DNA of 64,000 nt from Paenibacillus sp. MAHUQ-63 (GCF_028765165.1 NZ_JARADB010000002.1:62001-126000); one strand, 5' to 3'; positions 44,107 through 54,509 are shown, numbered from the stretch's first letter. A program made the numbers and translations. Notes: generated by a model not told the origin, from the sequence alone.

Positions 44107-45588
44107 ATGAACGGGAACACAATCGCCAGCGGTCCGTTTGAGCCTACCTTCGAATCGCTCCGCCAATTCGAATGCCCGGAGTGGTTCCGTGACGCCAAGC
44201 TTGGGATCTGGTCGCACTGGGGCGCTCAGTCGGTACCGATGTATGGAGACTGGTATGCACGAAACATGTACATCGAAGGCTCCGAGCAATATCGCTATCA
44301 TGTTCGCCAATATGGACATCCCTCGAAGTTTGGCTACAAAGATCTGGTACAGCTGTGGAAAGCGGAAGCGTTCGATCCGGATGCATTAATGGACTTGTAT
44401 ACGGCAGCTGGAGCTAAATATTTCGTGGCACAAGCGATGCATCATGATAACTTCTTTAATTATGATTCTGACATTCATCAATGGAACTCGGTCAATATGG
44501 GTCCCCGCAAAGATATTGTTGCTATGTGGAAGGAGGCGGCTGTACGGCGCGGATTGCCTTTCGGTCTGACCGAGCATCTCGGCGCGACATTCAGTTGGTT
44601 CCACTGGAACAAAGGACGGGATAAGGAGGGCCCCTATGCCGGCATTCCTTATGACGGCAGCGATCCGGCATTCGAAGATTTGTATTTGCCTAATAGCGAA
44701 AAGACCGACCTTACGGAGCCATGGTATACTTCCAATCCATGGTGGCATCGTCATTGGCTGTCCGTCATGAAGGAAATCATCGACAAGTATCAACCGGATT
44801 TGCTGTATTCAGACGGCGGGTTACCGTTCGCAGACACTTGGTTGGGGACGCAGAAAACTTTCGTAGATGCCCCTGACTACAAGGCGGGACTTCTTGCTGT
44901 TGCCCACCTGTATAATACCAGCGCGGCCATCCATGGCGGCGCGAACCGGGCAGTCTATAACCAGAAGGACCGGCGTAAGGACGTATACACCATTGGCGTT
45001 TTGGATATCGAGAGAAGTCAGGAGCCTGAGATCAAGCCTGAGGCTTGGCAGACCGATACCTGTGTCGGCGAGTGGTTCTACAATGTGAAGACGGTGTATA
45101 AGAAGCCGGAGCACGTCATCGAAATTTTGGTCGATATCGTTTCGAAGAACGGCAATCTTCTCTTGAACATTCCGCAGCGGCCGGACGGCACCATCGACGA
45201 TGAGTGTAAGCATATTCTCCGGGAGATGGCCGACTGGATTCGAATTTGCGGAGAAGGGATATATGGTACGCGGCCGTTCCGTGTGTCGGGCGAAGGCTTA
45301 TCCCAGGTCGTTATCGATCACTTCACCGAGAACGCAGTGAACTGGTCGCGGGACGATTATCGGTTCACACAGAAAGGGAACATCCTGTATGCCTTCCAAA
45401 TGCGGTGGCCTGAGGATCATATCGCCGTTATTCGCACCTTGACAGCCGCTGACAAAGTCAAGTCAGTCCGGCTGCTGGGTATGGGTGAGGTCCCGTTCGA
45501 GCAGCCCTATGGAGCTCTGATCGTTTCGCTTCCGGCATGCAGGCCGTCCAAGTTCGTCAACTGTTTGGCCATTGAGCTTGAGCCCTGA
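44107..45588 (+). CDS. Glycoside hydrolase family 29, alpha-L-fucosidase
   Basis: A 493-residue retaining fucosidase without signal peptide. The start of the barrel reads CPEWFRDAKLGIWSHWGAQS; AKYFVAQAMHHDNFFNYDS is the histidine pair strand, and LLYSDGGLPF carries the nucleophile aspartate (Asp236). KNGNLLLNIPQRPDG marks the end of the catalytic barrel, followed by a beta-sandwich. AGGAGG precedes the ATG. Divergent from an AraC-type regulator. Together with the two GH95-type proteins in this window it indicates that L-fucose-bearing (or L-galactose-bearing) glycans matter to this organism. Confidence 0.92.
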   Translation: MNGNTIASGPFEPTFESLRQFECPEWFRDAKLGIWSHWGAQSVPMYGDWYARNMYIEGSEQYRYHVRQYGHPSKFGYKDLVQLWKAEAFDPDALMDLYTAAGAKYFVAQAMHHDNFFNYDSDIHQWNSVNMGPRKDIVAMWKEAAVRRGLPFGLTEHLGATFSWFHWNKGRDKEGPYAGIPYDGSDPAFEDLYLPNSEKTDLTEPWYTSNPWWHRHWLSVMKEIIDKYQPDLLYSDGGLPFADTWLGTQKTFVDAPDYKAGLLAVAHLYNTSAAIHGGANRAVYNQKDRRKDVYTIGVLDIERSQEPEIKPEAWQTDTCVGEWFYNVKTVYKKPEHVIEILVDIVSKNGNLLLNIPQRPDGTIDDECKHILREMADWIRICGEGIYGTRPFRVSGEGLSQVVIDHFTENAVNWSRDDYRFTQKGNILYAFQMRWPEDHIAVIRTLTAADKVKSVRLLGMGEVPFEQPYGALIVSLPACRPSKFVNCLAIELEP

Positions 45589-45690
45589 TGGGATGTTGAG
45601 CGGCGAAGCTTGTCAGCTCCGAATAGGGCCTCGAATGGGCCACGCATGCCACGTAAACAAACAAAGTAAATAGAGGAACTGTGAAAGATA

Positions 45691-45717
45691 AATGGCTGCT
45701 TAGGCAGCCATTTTTTT
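45691..45717 (+). terminator. Terminator after the GH29 gene
   Basis: AATGGCTGC and GCAGCCATT pair with a four-base loop, followed by seven T. Confidence 0.9.
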
Positions 45718-45791
45718 GTTTTATTCGATTAGGACGTATTCATCTTCTAAATTACATGTTCGCTTTAGATATTGAGCAGTGCGATTTCAGA

Positions 45792-45820
45792 TTTTGATGA
45801 TAAGTTTGGTTTTTGATGAT
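45792..45820 (+). promoter_or_regulatory. Direct repeats TTTTGATGAT before the PL6 surface lyase gene
   Basis: TTTTGATGAT occurs at 45792-45801 and 45811-45820, 19 bases apart, about 100 bases before the start codon. The first copy is preceded by CAGA, and the longer string CAGATTTTGATGAT resembles CAGATTCTGATGAT found before the Lpl-type importer operon at 54561-54574. Candidate operators of an AraC-type activator. Confidence 0.5.
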
Positions 45821-45917
45821 TTATTGTGTGTAAGGGTTTACATATGATGAGTGTATTGTTTTCGCTTGCCTGCCTTGTTGCCGGAGAGCGTCATGATGAT
45901 GAAGAGGTGATGGATGT

Positions 45918-48900
45918 TTGAAGAAGATGTCTAGAATAGGTTCGAAGCGCACGTTCAGCATGCTGCTCGCCGCCGCATTGATTCTCGCAGAACTGCCTGC
46001 GAATTTCTCCACAGCGCAAGCGATTGCCGAGCCGGCAGGAACGCCCGGCGGTGTGGAGGCTAACTTGTTGAAATTATGGTTGAAAGCGGATTCAGCCAGC
46101 ATGACCGTCAACGGGAACGGCGAAGTTACAGAGTGGAAGGACAGTAGTCCGCAAGGGAATCATTTCATCAATGACGGGACGGTCGGAGTCAATAGTCCGC
46201 GGACGAAGCCGAAATATGTTGCCTCCAATCCGCTGCTGAACTTCCAGCCTACGGTGCAATTTATCCGCTCAGGCAGCGGAAGTCTCTTATTGGATAAGGA
46301 CGGTTTGTTCGGCCAGGATGAGCCGGTTCAACATGCGAGCGCCTACGCGGTCACCGGCGGGTTATCGGTATCGAACCAGACGTCGCAAATTTTTTATGAA
46401 AATTTACAAGGAACAGGGAGGTTCGGAGCGTATATCCCTATCTACTCTTCCAATGCTTCGCAAATTTTCTGGGATTCGGGGGCTGTTTCATCCGGCAATC
46501 CGCGGATGTCGACAGGGTATTCCGTGCCTCCGCTTCAATACAACAGCTGGGGCTTTCAATTTGAATCGCAGCCAGCTGTCACCGGTGCCGTCTATCAAGC
46601 CATTACGTTAGATGGACAAACGATCGCCCAATCAACGCAGCCGCGACTTGCCATGGCCGGGGATGGAAGCAGTCCGATGTCCCTCGGTTCGGCTGTTGGC
46701 GGGGGATCCGGGTACAACGGACAAATCGGGGAGATGATCGTATTCGGCGATGCCCTTACCGGCATGCAGCATAATCAAGTGCAGACGTATTTGGCCCTCA
46801 AGTTCGGCACGCCGCTGAAAGGGAAGGATTACGTATCGGCCGGCACGTCGCCTCAGGTTGTGTGGCCGTCAGCGGCCAACGCGGCTTATGGCCATAACGT
46901 AGCGGGAATCGTACGGGACCAGCAAGGTGCCTTGGCTCAGAGCACCGGCCGAAGCAGTGAGGGCGGGACGTCGTCGCAGGTCGTCATTAGCGCCAAACAA
47001 GCTTTGGCGGATAAGCAATACCTGCTCTGGGGAGATAACGGAAGCACCGCTGCTTCGCTGCCTTACGGGACGGACTTCAAGCAGTCGGCGCGGACGTGGA
47101 AGGTCCGGAATACCGGCGATGTCGGGACTGTGCAGGTCGCTTTCCCGCAAGAGATGCTCCCGTTAGGCGGATTGCTGTTAACGAGCACCAGCGAAGACTT
47201 CAGCCATGCGGTTCCGCATCCTTTGAGCCCGGTGGAGCTGCACGGAGCCGCTTATTATGCAGCGGACGCGGAGCTGGCGGACGGAACTTATTTCACCTAT
47301 GCGGAGAAAATGCCGTCCATCCAGTTATCCTCCCTCGAAGTATGGGCGGACAGCCAAAAGCTGGGGATGAATACCCCATTCACGCCTGTGAAGATGGACG
47401 GGTATGAGGTGATAGTCCCGGCGGATGCCAAGCCGATCCGGTTAGAGCTGCAAGCGGACGCCGGTATTTCAACGTCCGTGACCCTGACGAATCAGGAAGG
47501 TTCGAATCAACCTGTGAGCGACGTCACCCGGGTATCTCTAGCGCCGGGTATGAACAAGCTCATGATCCGGTTGACGAGCGGTGATTCAACGAATACCTAT
47601 ACGCTGCAAGCCTACCAACTATCGGCTAAGGGAACGAACGGCCAAATCCGGTTGAACGGAAGCACCGTTACCGCCAGCTCCTATCAGCCGAACACGACGA
47701 ATATTCCCGCCAATGTGGTGGATGGGGTCTGGGATAACGATGTACGTTGGTCGGCTTCGGGACAAGGCCAATGGCTGCAGTTCGATCTGGGACAGCCTGA
47801 GCAGGTCACCTATTTGAATATTGCTTTCCTTAACGCGATCGATCGTCAAACCCATTTTGAGATTGTCGGTTCGAATCAAGCGGATTTCCAGAATTCCGCG
47901 GTGCTGTTGCCCAAACGGAAAAGCCGAGTTCTGCAAGCCGGCGATGACATCATGCAGCCCTATGTGTTGAGCAGTCCCGCAGCCGTACGATATTTGCGTC
48001 TCGTCGGATATGGCAATACGGCAACAGGCAGCTCAGGCAACTGGAACAGTATAACGGAGGTTGAGCTGTACACAGGCACAGCCCCCGCAGTGGAGGAGCC
48101 GGCGGAGCCTGAGGGACCGCCGCAAGCCGGCGATAAACCGGTGGAGCCGCTGCCTCCCGTTCGGATCGTGAAGGTCAGCTCCGCCAATGACTTGCAGGCC
48201 GCGCTGGATCAAGCCGTGCAAGGCACAACAATCGAACTGCAGAATGGCACGTACCAACAAAACGGTCCGTTCGTGATGAAGAATAAAATGGGTACGGCAG
48301 CGCTTCCGATTCGGATTGTCGCTGCGGAGCAGGGGAAGGCGGTGATCGCCGGGGACAGCTACATGCATATCGAGAACTCCGATTATGTGGAAGTGGAGGG
48401 GCTTACGTTCCGCTCGGGCGGCGGGTCGGAGTATGGCGAGGATACGCTGCGCAGCAGAGCGGTTCCGGATGAAAGACTGACCGCCTTGAAGGGCTTGCAT
48501 CCGGGTGTGGAGCTGTACGATTCCAGCAATGTCTCCATTCTGCGCAATGTGTTCGCCTTGGATGAAACAGGTCAGAGATACCGCTTTACGAAGAATGAGA
48601 ACGGTGTTAACAAGCCCGTCTGGTGCGTGATTGGCGTAGAGAACAGCTGCCGCTATGGCAGCGAGTATGACCCTCATGGAGCTGTGTATACCGGAGAAAC
48701 CCCACATACGCCGAACTCCACGCTGCTTACGGACGGCGGGACCGACCGGCATTATATTCAGGTAGAAGGAACCAGCAGCCATAACCGGATCGCGTACAAC
48801 GATATCGGACCGAAGACCGGTTTCGGCGCCGTGATGACGTACGACGGCAAGGATGCGGTTTCACAGTACGATGTCATTGAATATAATCATTTTCATGATA

Positions 48901-50858
48901 TCGGACCGCGGGTGAGCAACGGATTGGAGGCGATCCGTCTGGGACTATCCGGATTATCGCTAGCCCCCGGCCATGTCACGGTTCAATATAATTTGTTCGA
49001 CGGATTGAACGGCGAGGACGAGATCGTTTCGGTGAAGAGCAGTGATAATACAATCCGGTACAACACCGTTCTCAATTCTTATGGAGGGATAGTTGCCAGA
49101 CACGGTCATCGCAACAGCTTTTACGGCAATTTCATTATGGCCGATGGCAAGAAGCCAGGTACGAGCGGCTTCCGCATCTATGGGAATGATCACAAAATTT
49201 ATAATAATTACATGGAAGGGCTTACCGACGATGCCATCCAGCTGGATGGCGGAACGGAAGACGCCGGGCCCGACGGGGGAACGAATCCGGTCATCCGCTG
49301 GGGCACCGGAGCGAACGATTTCGCGGAGCTGAGAAGCCTAACGCCGGCGAGACAGCAGGAGCTGCTGCGCGGACATTGGAGACAGTACAATGTACAGATC
49401 TTTAATAATTCCATCGTAGATTTAGGAAATAAGGCATCGGCGGTATTAATTGACAAACGCACGTTCGAGCCGACGGGAACGCAGATTTATAATAATGTGA
49501 TTTACAGCAACGCCGGGACAATATTTAATGAAACGAAAGATATTACATCCGCCGGCAGGCCGGCTTATGTAGGCAACATGGCCGACGGCATCGCGGCCGT
49601 GGCTGCGAATGCGACGGTCGTAAGCGCGACGTACAAAGGCGATTTGAAGCTGGTTCGCGGCAGCGACGGACTGATCCGGCTATCGCCGCTAAGCCCTGCG
49701 GTCGATGCCGCTCAAGGTCCCTATATCGCTGCGGACGATATGGACGGTCAAAGGCGGACGCATACCGCCGACGCAGGCAGCGACGAGTACGAGCCGGCAG
49801 CCGAACCGGGACAACGGCCGCTTACGGCAGCCGATGTCGGACCTGCGGCCGGCCGGAGCATCCCGGAGACGGTGAAGCCGAGTTTGAGCAGCCTTCAGCT
49901 TAGTGCGAATCTGACCGTCTCGCCGGCCTTCCGTTCCGAGACCACCTATTATACGGTGACGGTTCCTGCCGGAGTCGGCAGCTTGAGTGTGACGCCGTCT
50001 TCCGATCGTGCGGGGTCTGCCATTCAGGTGAGCGTAGACGGCGGCGCGCTGCAATCGGTTCGCAGCGGCAGCGAGAGCGGACCGCTGGCCATCGCCGCTA
50101 GCGGCAGTGTGATTCTGATCGACGTGTCGCTGGCTTCCGGCGTGCATCAAACGTATACGATTATGGTTCAGCGTCCTCCGGCAAGCGGCTCGTCTTCATC
50201 GGATTCAGCATCCGGCTATTATCCGGCACCTACACCAGCACCAGCACCTATGCCGAACCCGATACCTGAACCGGACGTGAAGCAGCCTTCGAAACCGCTG
50301 GAGTCTGCAGCACCGGTGCCATCGCACAATTCGTTCGCAGATGTGCCGAACCATTGGGCAGCGGAGGCTATCTCCCGCGCTGCTGCCAAAGGCATTGTCA
50401 ACGGCTATTCGGACGGCAGCTTCAGGCCTGACGAGCCGATGAGCAGATTGCAATTCGCGGCCATGCTGGTCCGCGCCCTGGGCTTGAAGGCCGAACCGGC
50501 GGAGCTGGATTTCGCCGATAGGGCGGATATTCCCGCATGGGCCGAAGGCGAGCTGGGCGCAGCGCTGGAAGCGGGCATTCTCCAGGGCTACGAGGACCGC
50601 TCATTACGGCCCAATGAACTCATCAACCGGGCTGAAATGGTAACGATGCTGATCAGGGCTTATTCCCGAGCAGAGGGAAGATCCGCTGCGACCACGTTCA
50701 GCGACAATTCCCGGATTCCGGACTGGGCGCTTCCAGCCGTATCGCAAGCGGCCGCTCTGGGGCTTGTAAGCGGCCGGGCGAACGATGCTTTCGAGCCGTT
50801 CGCTGCGGCGACGAGGGCGGAAGCCGTAACGATCTTGATGCGAATGTTGGAACGTTAG
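45918..50858 (+). CDS. S-layer-anchored polysaccharide lyase, family PL6
   Basis: A 1646-residue secreted protein. Order: signal peptide (about 1-35); concanavalin-like lectin domain (45-295); a conserved beta region (about 300-460); cadherin-like sandwich (about 470-565); F5/8-type sugar-binding domain (574-715); PL6 parallel beta-helix (748-1290); second cadherin-like domain (1319-1410); proline-rich linker; three SLH domains (from 1472). The PL6 catalytic pair is clear: Lys1040 in VSVKSS and Arg1061 in ARHGHRN, 21 residues apart as Lys250 and Arg271 are in chondroitinase B. PL6 enzymes cut alginate or dermatan-type uronates by beta-elimination. TTG start with GAGGTGAT before it. The lyase acts on the cell surface; its exact polymer is unknown. 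Confidence 0.88.
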   Translation: MKKMSRIGSKRTFSMLLAAALILAELPANFSTAQAIAEPAGTPGGVEANLLKLWLKADSASMTVNGNGEVTEWKDSSPQGNHFINDGTVGVNSPRTKPKYVASNPLLNFQPTVQFIRSGSGSLLLDKDGLFGQDEPVQHASAYAVTGGLSVSNQTSQIFYENLQGTGRFGAYIPIYSSNASQIFWDSGAVSSGNPRMSTGYSVPPLQYNSWGFQFESQPAVTGAVYQAITLDGQTIAQSTQPRLAMAGDGSSPMSLGSAVGGGSGYNGQIGEMIVFGDALTGMQHNQVQTYLALKFGTPLKGKDYVSAGTSPQVVWPSAANAAYGHNVAGIVRDQQGALAQSTGRSSEGGTSSQVVISAKQALADKQYLLWGDNGSTAASLPYGTDFKQSARTWKVRNTGDVGTVQVAFPQEMLPLGGLLLTSTSEDFSHAVPHPLSPVELHGAAYYAADAELADGTYFTYAEKMPSIQLSSLEVWADSQKLGMNTPFTPVKMDGYEVIVPADAKPIRLELQADAGISTSVTLTNQEGSNQPVSDVTRVSLAPGMNKLMIRLTSGDSTNTYTLQAYQLSAKGTNGQIRLNGSTVTASSYQPNTTNIPANVVDGVWDNDVRWSASGQGQWLQFDLGQPEQVTYLNIAFLNAIDRQTHFEIVGSNQADFQNSAVLLPKRKSRVLQAGDDIMQPYVLSSPAAVRYLRLVGYGNTATGSSGNWNSITEVELYTGTAPAVEEPAEPEGPPQAGDKPVEPLPPVRIVKVSSANDLQAALDQAVQGTTIELQNGTYQQNGPFVMKNKMGTAALPIRIVAAEQGKAVIAGDSYMHIENSDYVEVEGLTFRSGGGSEYGEDTLRSRAVPDERLTALKGLHPGVELYDSSNVSILRNVFALDETGQRYRFTKNENGVNKPVWCVIGVENSCRYGSEYDPHGAVYTGETPHTPNSTLLTDGGTDRHYIQVEGTSSHNRIAYNDIGPKTGFGAVMTYDGKDAVSQYDVIEYNHFHDIGPRVSNGLEAIRLGLSGLSLAPGHVTVQYNLFDGLNGEDEIVSVKSSDNTIRYNTVLNSYGGIVARHGHRNSFYGNFIMADGKKPGTSGFRIYGNDHKIYNNYMEGLTDDAIQLDGGTEDAGPDGGTNPVIRWGTGANDFAELRSLTPARQQELLRGHWRQYNVQIFNNSIVDLGNKASAVLIDKRTFEPTGTQIYNNVIYSNAGTIFNETKDITSAGRPAYVGNMADGIAAVAANATVVSATYKGDLKLVRGSDGLIRLSPLSPAVDAAQGPYIAADDMDGQRRTHTADAGSDEYEPAAEPGQRPLTAADVGPAAGRSIPETVKPSLSSLQLSANLTVSPAFRSETTYYTVTVPAGVGSLSVTPSSDRAGSAIQVSVDGGALQSVRSGSESGPLAIAASGSVILIDVSLASGVHQTYTIMVQRPPASGSSSSDSASGYYPAPTPAPAPMPNPIPEPDVKQPSKPLESAAPVPSHNSFADVPNHWAAEAISRAAAKGIVNGYSDGSFRPDEPMSRLQFAAMLVRALGLKAEPAELDFADRADIPAWAEGELGAALEAGILQGYEDRSLRPNELINRAEMVTMLIRAYSRAEGRSAATTFSDNSRIPDWALPAVSQAAALGLVSGRANDAFEPFAAATRAEAVTILMRMLER

Positions 50859-50871
50859 CCTATCTCCTAGC

Positions 50872-50918
50872 ATGCAGCAGGTTTGGCTTCCCGGAAGACG
50901 GGGGCCGGCCTGCTGCAT
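50872..50918 (+). terminator. Hairpin between the PL6 and alginate-lyase-family genes
   Basis: ATGCAGCAGG (50872-50881) and CCTGCTGCAT (50909-50918) form a perfect 10-bp stem; only TTG follows, so it is at best a weak terminator and the downstream gene may be co-transcribed. Confidence 0.5.
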
Positions 50919-50958
50919 TTGCCGCTTAAATCTTACGCATGAAAGGAGTTCGAATAAC

Positions 50959-52086
50959 ATGCAGGGTATCCGCACAGTAAACAGGGAAAACTGGGGGAAC
51001 TATCTCGATCTGGACGCGATCGTCCGGCAGGCCGATGCTTATCTGACAGCTCCTAGCGTACATATCACAGAGGCAAGAGCCGCCCAAAGTCCCGGAAGCG
51101 CACACGATTATTATTCCAATGGAGATTATTGGTGGCCGAATCCCGGTACGCCGGACGGACTGCCTTACATTCGCCGCGATGGCGAGAGCAATCCGGGCAA
51201 TTTCCATGAACACCGGATCCTCCTTAGACGGATGCGGTCCCGGGTCGCCGCTCTGGCAGCGGCCTATCGCATCACGGGAGATCAGCGGTATAGCGCGAAA
51301 GCCGCGCGGCTGTTATCCGCCTTCTTCCTGGACGAACGCACGCGCATGAATCCGCATCTGCTCTATGCCCAAGCGATCCCCGGCGTATGCGACGGAAGAG
51401 GGATCGGTGTCATCGACACCCTGCACCTGATCGATGTGGCGGCAGCCGTACAGGTGCTCATGAGCTATCCGGCTTCCGAGACAGATTCCCACGTCATGCA
51501 ACAGGTCGCTTCATGGTTCGCGGATTACTTGCAATGGATGAACGAGCACCCCCAAGGGGTTGAGGAGAGGAACGAACCCAACAATCACGGGATCTGCTGG
51601 TTCGTGCAGGCTGCCGCTTTCGCGCGGGTGACCGGCCATCGTGACCTGCTGGATTGGTGCCGAGAACAGTTCAAGACCCGGCTTCTGGAGGAACAGATGG
51701 ACTTGAACGGCAGTTTTCCCCGGGAATTGGCCCGTACGAAGCCATACGCCTACTCGCTGTTCACTCTGGACAATCTGGTAACGCTGACGCATCTTCTCTC
51801 TACGCCGAATGAGAACTTGTGGGAATTCCAGCTTTCGGATGGACGCGGCGTACGGAGGGGAATCGACTTTCTCCTGCCCTATTTGGCAAATAAACAAGCT
51901 TGGCCCTATGGGCGTGATGTAGAATACGACGCTCACTGGCCTTGCGCCATGTCTTTCTTATTATTTGCAGGGCTCGCTTACGGCTCTGATAAGCTGTTAG
52001 CCCTCTGGCAGACGCTCGATCAGAAGCCGCAGGAAGCGGAAGTCCGGCGGAATATGGCTATCCGGCAGCCCCTGCTCTGGATATAA
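50959..52086 (+). CDS. Alginate-lyase-family protein (AlgL-like alpha/alpha fold)
   Basis: A 375-residue protein of the alginate lyase family (PF05426), an incomplete alpha-toroid. NEPNNHGICWFVQAAAFA contains the conserved Asn-Asn-His of AlgL-type lyases, and SNGDYWWPNPGTPDGLPY and GSFPRELARTKPYAYSLFTLD are typical of this family. There is no signal peptide, so it should act on oligosaccharides inside the cell. AAAGGAG precedes the ATG at 50959. It lies directly behind the surface PL6 lyase, which suggests a two-step breakdown of one uronate polymer: outside cutting, uptake, inside cutting. Confidence 0.78.
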   Translation: MQGIRTVNRENWGNYLDLDAIVRQADAYLTAPSVHITEARAAQSPGSAHDYYSNGDYWWPNPGTPDGLPYIRRDGESNPGNFHEHRILLRRMRSRVAALAAAYRITGDQRYSAKAARLLSAFFLDERTRMNPHLLYAQAIPGVCDGRGIGVIDTLHLIDVAAAVQVLMSYPASETDSHVMQQVASWFADYLQWMNEHPQGVEERNEPNNHGICWFVQAAAFARVTGHRDLLDWCREQFKTRLLEEQMDLNGSFPRELARTKPYAYSLFTLDNLVTLTHLLSTPNENLWEFQLSDGRGVRRGIDFLLPYLANKQAWPYGRDVEYDAHWPCAMSFLLFAGLAYGSDKLLALWQTLDQKPQEAEVRRNMAIRQPLLWI

Positions 52087-52174
52087 CGGAGTCATATCGA
52101 CAAGACGGTTCCTTAACTTTTCGTTATAATACAATTGAAAGCTGTTACAACATGGTGATAAGGGGTTAGTGCTA

Positions 52175-54490
52175 ATGAAGTTTAATCGGATCCGGTTTCA
52201 TAAACGCAGCGTCATGGTCACTTGGCTCACCTCCTATATTTCGGTGCTGCTCGTTCCGATTATTATCAGCGGAATCCTATATGCGGCATCTTGGCATGTC
52301 GTCGAATCGGAAGTGAATCGCGCCAACACGAACGCACTCAAACAGATGGAAATGGCGATCGATAACAGTCTAGGCGGCATTGAGCGATTGAGTCTGGAAA
52401 TTTCTCTTAATAAACAAGTGAACGCTTTTATTAATACGCCGCAGCCGCTTACGGATAACGATTATTACGATTTAGTCACGATATCCAATGATTTGCGGGT
52501 TTATCAGACAGCCAACGAGTTCATTGAACAAATCTATCTTTATTATAAAAATAGCGACACGGTGATATCGACGCGCAATCGAACGGACAGCCGCACTTTA
52601 TTTCAGATACTGGACGGACAGAGTCTCAAAGGTCCTGAGGCTTGGAAGACGTTCCTGGATCAGAGGTACATCCAAACCTATATGCCGGTTACGGTATCGG
52701 AAGACGACAATCCGTACAAAGCCGTACTGTTTGCGAAATCCGTTACATTGGCGAATCGGGATCAACCGGGAGCGGTGCTCCTGTTCGTCATGAAAGATTC
52801 CAAGCTGCTTGCCAATATCCCGCCGTCCGAAGCGACATCCGTTGCGGTGCTCGACAAAGAGAACCGGCTGGTCGCCTCCAGCGGGCTTGAGCAAAGCCCT
52901 GCGTTCCTCACCTATGACAATTTCTCCGGTGACAACGGTCTTTTCTACGCGGATGTGTCCGGGGAGCAGGTCGCGGTATCGTACACAACTTCGGCAAGGA
53001 CCGGCTGGAAATACTTGTCCATGATTCCCGCCGAGCGCTTCGACGACAAGATGAAATATATGAAGCGGCTCGTATATGCCAGCATTGTGCTAAGCCTCTT
53101 GGTCGGCGGGGCGGTCACGTTCCTGTTCCTCCGCAAAAACTACAATCCGATTCATCTGCTCATTCGGAGCTTCTCGATGAAGGCGGGCATTTCATTCGCC
53201 GAGGGCACGAACGAGTACGGCTTTTTGCAAGAAGCGCTCAACAATACGTTCGCTGAGAAGGAAGAGGTCGACCGCCGCTTGCACCAGCACCGCGACGCCA
53301 TTCGCGCGCATTTCCTGCAAGGTCTTCTGAAGGGGAATCTGGAGCAGGACATTCCCGTTCATGAATCGCTCTCGGCTCACGATATCCGGCTGGTCTCTCC
53401 GCAGGTTGCCGTCCTTCTCTTTCATATCGATCATTTCGGCAAGCTGCAGGATGATATGACGATAGATCCGCAGAAGGTGAAGCTGATGCAGTTCATTCTC
53501 ATGAATGTGGTGGAAGAAGTGATCGGCAGCCATCACAGGGGGTTCACGACGGAAATTGACGATATGCAGGCATGCATTTTTAATTACGGTTGCGGGCAAG
53601 ACCCGGATGAGCTGCGGCGAGTTGCCGAAGAGGTGAAATTGTTCCTGCTGGATCATTTCCATGTACAACTGACGGTGTCCATCAGCGGCATTCACACCGA
53701 TCTGTTCGGGATTGCCGAAGCCTATCAAGAAGCGCTGTCGGCGATGGCTTACCGGCTTGTGACAGGAAGCGGAGCCATCATTCGATACGACGAGCTGCCG
53801 AGTTCGGAGGCTGTCCGGCAGGCCGGCAATTATTATTATCCTTTGCACGTGGAGCAGCAATTGATTAATTTCGTCAAGACCGGCGATTATGAGAAGTCGA
53901 GTTCAATTATTGAGCAAATCATTGAAACGAACGTCTCCAATGCGGTCCTGTCCGTGCCGCTGGGCAAATGCCTGATGTTCGATCTTGCCAGCACGATGCT
54001 GAAAACCATGAATGAAATCGGATCGCAAGGCAACAGAAAGTTTTTCATGGAGCAATTTAATCCGGTCGAACGGCTGTCCGGATGCGAAACGATGAATGAG
54101 ATGAAGAAGGAAATTCTCTCGATTCTCGAGCAGGTCTGCCAGTCCATCCAAGCTGATCGCAAACAGGAGAGCAGCCCGCTTGGCGAGCTTGTCAGCGCAT
54201 ATGTGAAAGCGAACTTTGCCGAAGAAAATCTGAACATCTCGATGATCGGAGATAAATTCGGGATGACCCCTTCCTATTTATCCAAGCAATTTAAAATGCA
54301 AACCGGCGACTCTCTGCTTGATTTCATAAGCCGGACACGGTTGGAAGAGGCTAAAAAGCTGTTAGCCGAGCAGCCCCTCTCCATTATGGAGATCGCCCGC
54401 AGAGTCGGCTATGCCGACATCAATACGTTCAACCGGACGTTTAAGAAGTTCGAAGGCATTACGCCGGGCAAATACAAAGAACTGAAATGA
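52175..54490 (+). CDS. Membrane-bound AraC-family sensor-regulator
   Basis: A 771-residue one-protein signalling device. First transmembrane helix (about 14-38), extracellular Cache-like sensor (40-290), second helix (about 298-318), a cytoplasmic region of 300 residues, and C-terminal AraC double helix-turn-helix (MIGDKFGMTPSYLSKQFKMQTG and IARRVGYADINTFNRTFKKFEG). There is no kinase or receiver domain, so sensing and DNA binding are in one chain. AAGGGG nine bases before the ATG at 52175 favours it over the GTG at 52169. It precedes an Lpl-type importer and follows the lyase genes, and is the natural regulator of both. Confidence 0.88.
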   Translation: MKFNRIRFHKRSVMVTWLTSYISVLLVPIIISGILYAASWHVVESEVNRANTNALKQMEMAIDNSLGGIERLSLEISLNKQVNAFINTPQPLTDNDYYDLVTISNDLRVYQTANEFIEQIYLYYKNSDTVISTRNRTDSRTLFQILDGQSLKGPEAWKTFLDQRYIQTYMPVTVSEDDNPYKAVLFAKSVTLANRDQPGAVLLFVMKDSKLLANIPPSEATSVAVLDKENRLVASSGLEQSPAFLTYDNFSGDNGLFYADVSGEQVAVSYTTSARTGWKYLSMIPAERFDDKMKYMKRLVYASIVLSLLVGGAVTFLFLRKNYNPIHLLIRSFSMKAGISFAEGTNEYGFLQEALNNTFAEKEEVDRRLHQHRDAIRAHFLQGLLKGNLEQDIPVHESLSAHDIRLVSPQVAVLLFHIDHFGKLQDDMTIDPQKVKLMQFILMNVVEEVIGSHHRGFTTEIDDMQACIFNYGCGQDPDELRRVAEEVKLFLLDHFHVQLTVSISGIHTDLFGIAEAYQEALSAMAYRLVTGSGAIIRYDELPSSEAVRQAGNYYYPLHVEQQLINFVKTGDYEKSSSIIEQIIETNVSNAVLSVPLGKCLMFDLASTMLKTMNEIGSQGNRKFFMEQFNPVERLSGCETMNEMKKEILSILEQVCQSIQADRKQESSPLGELVSAYVKANFAEENLNISMIGDKFGMTPSYLSKQFKMQTGDSLLDFISRTRLEEAKKLLAEQPLSIMEIARRVGYADINTFNRTFKKFEGITPGKYKELK

Positions 54491-54509
54491 ACCGTATGGA
54501 CGGTTAGTG

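Noticed and set aside
50215..50290. Pro/Ala-rich repeat in the PL6 protein
   Set aside because: A normal linker between the cadherin-like and SLH domains, not a tandem-repeat locus.
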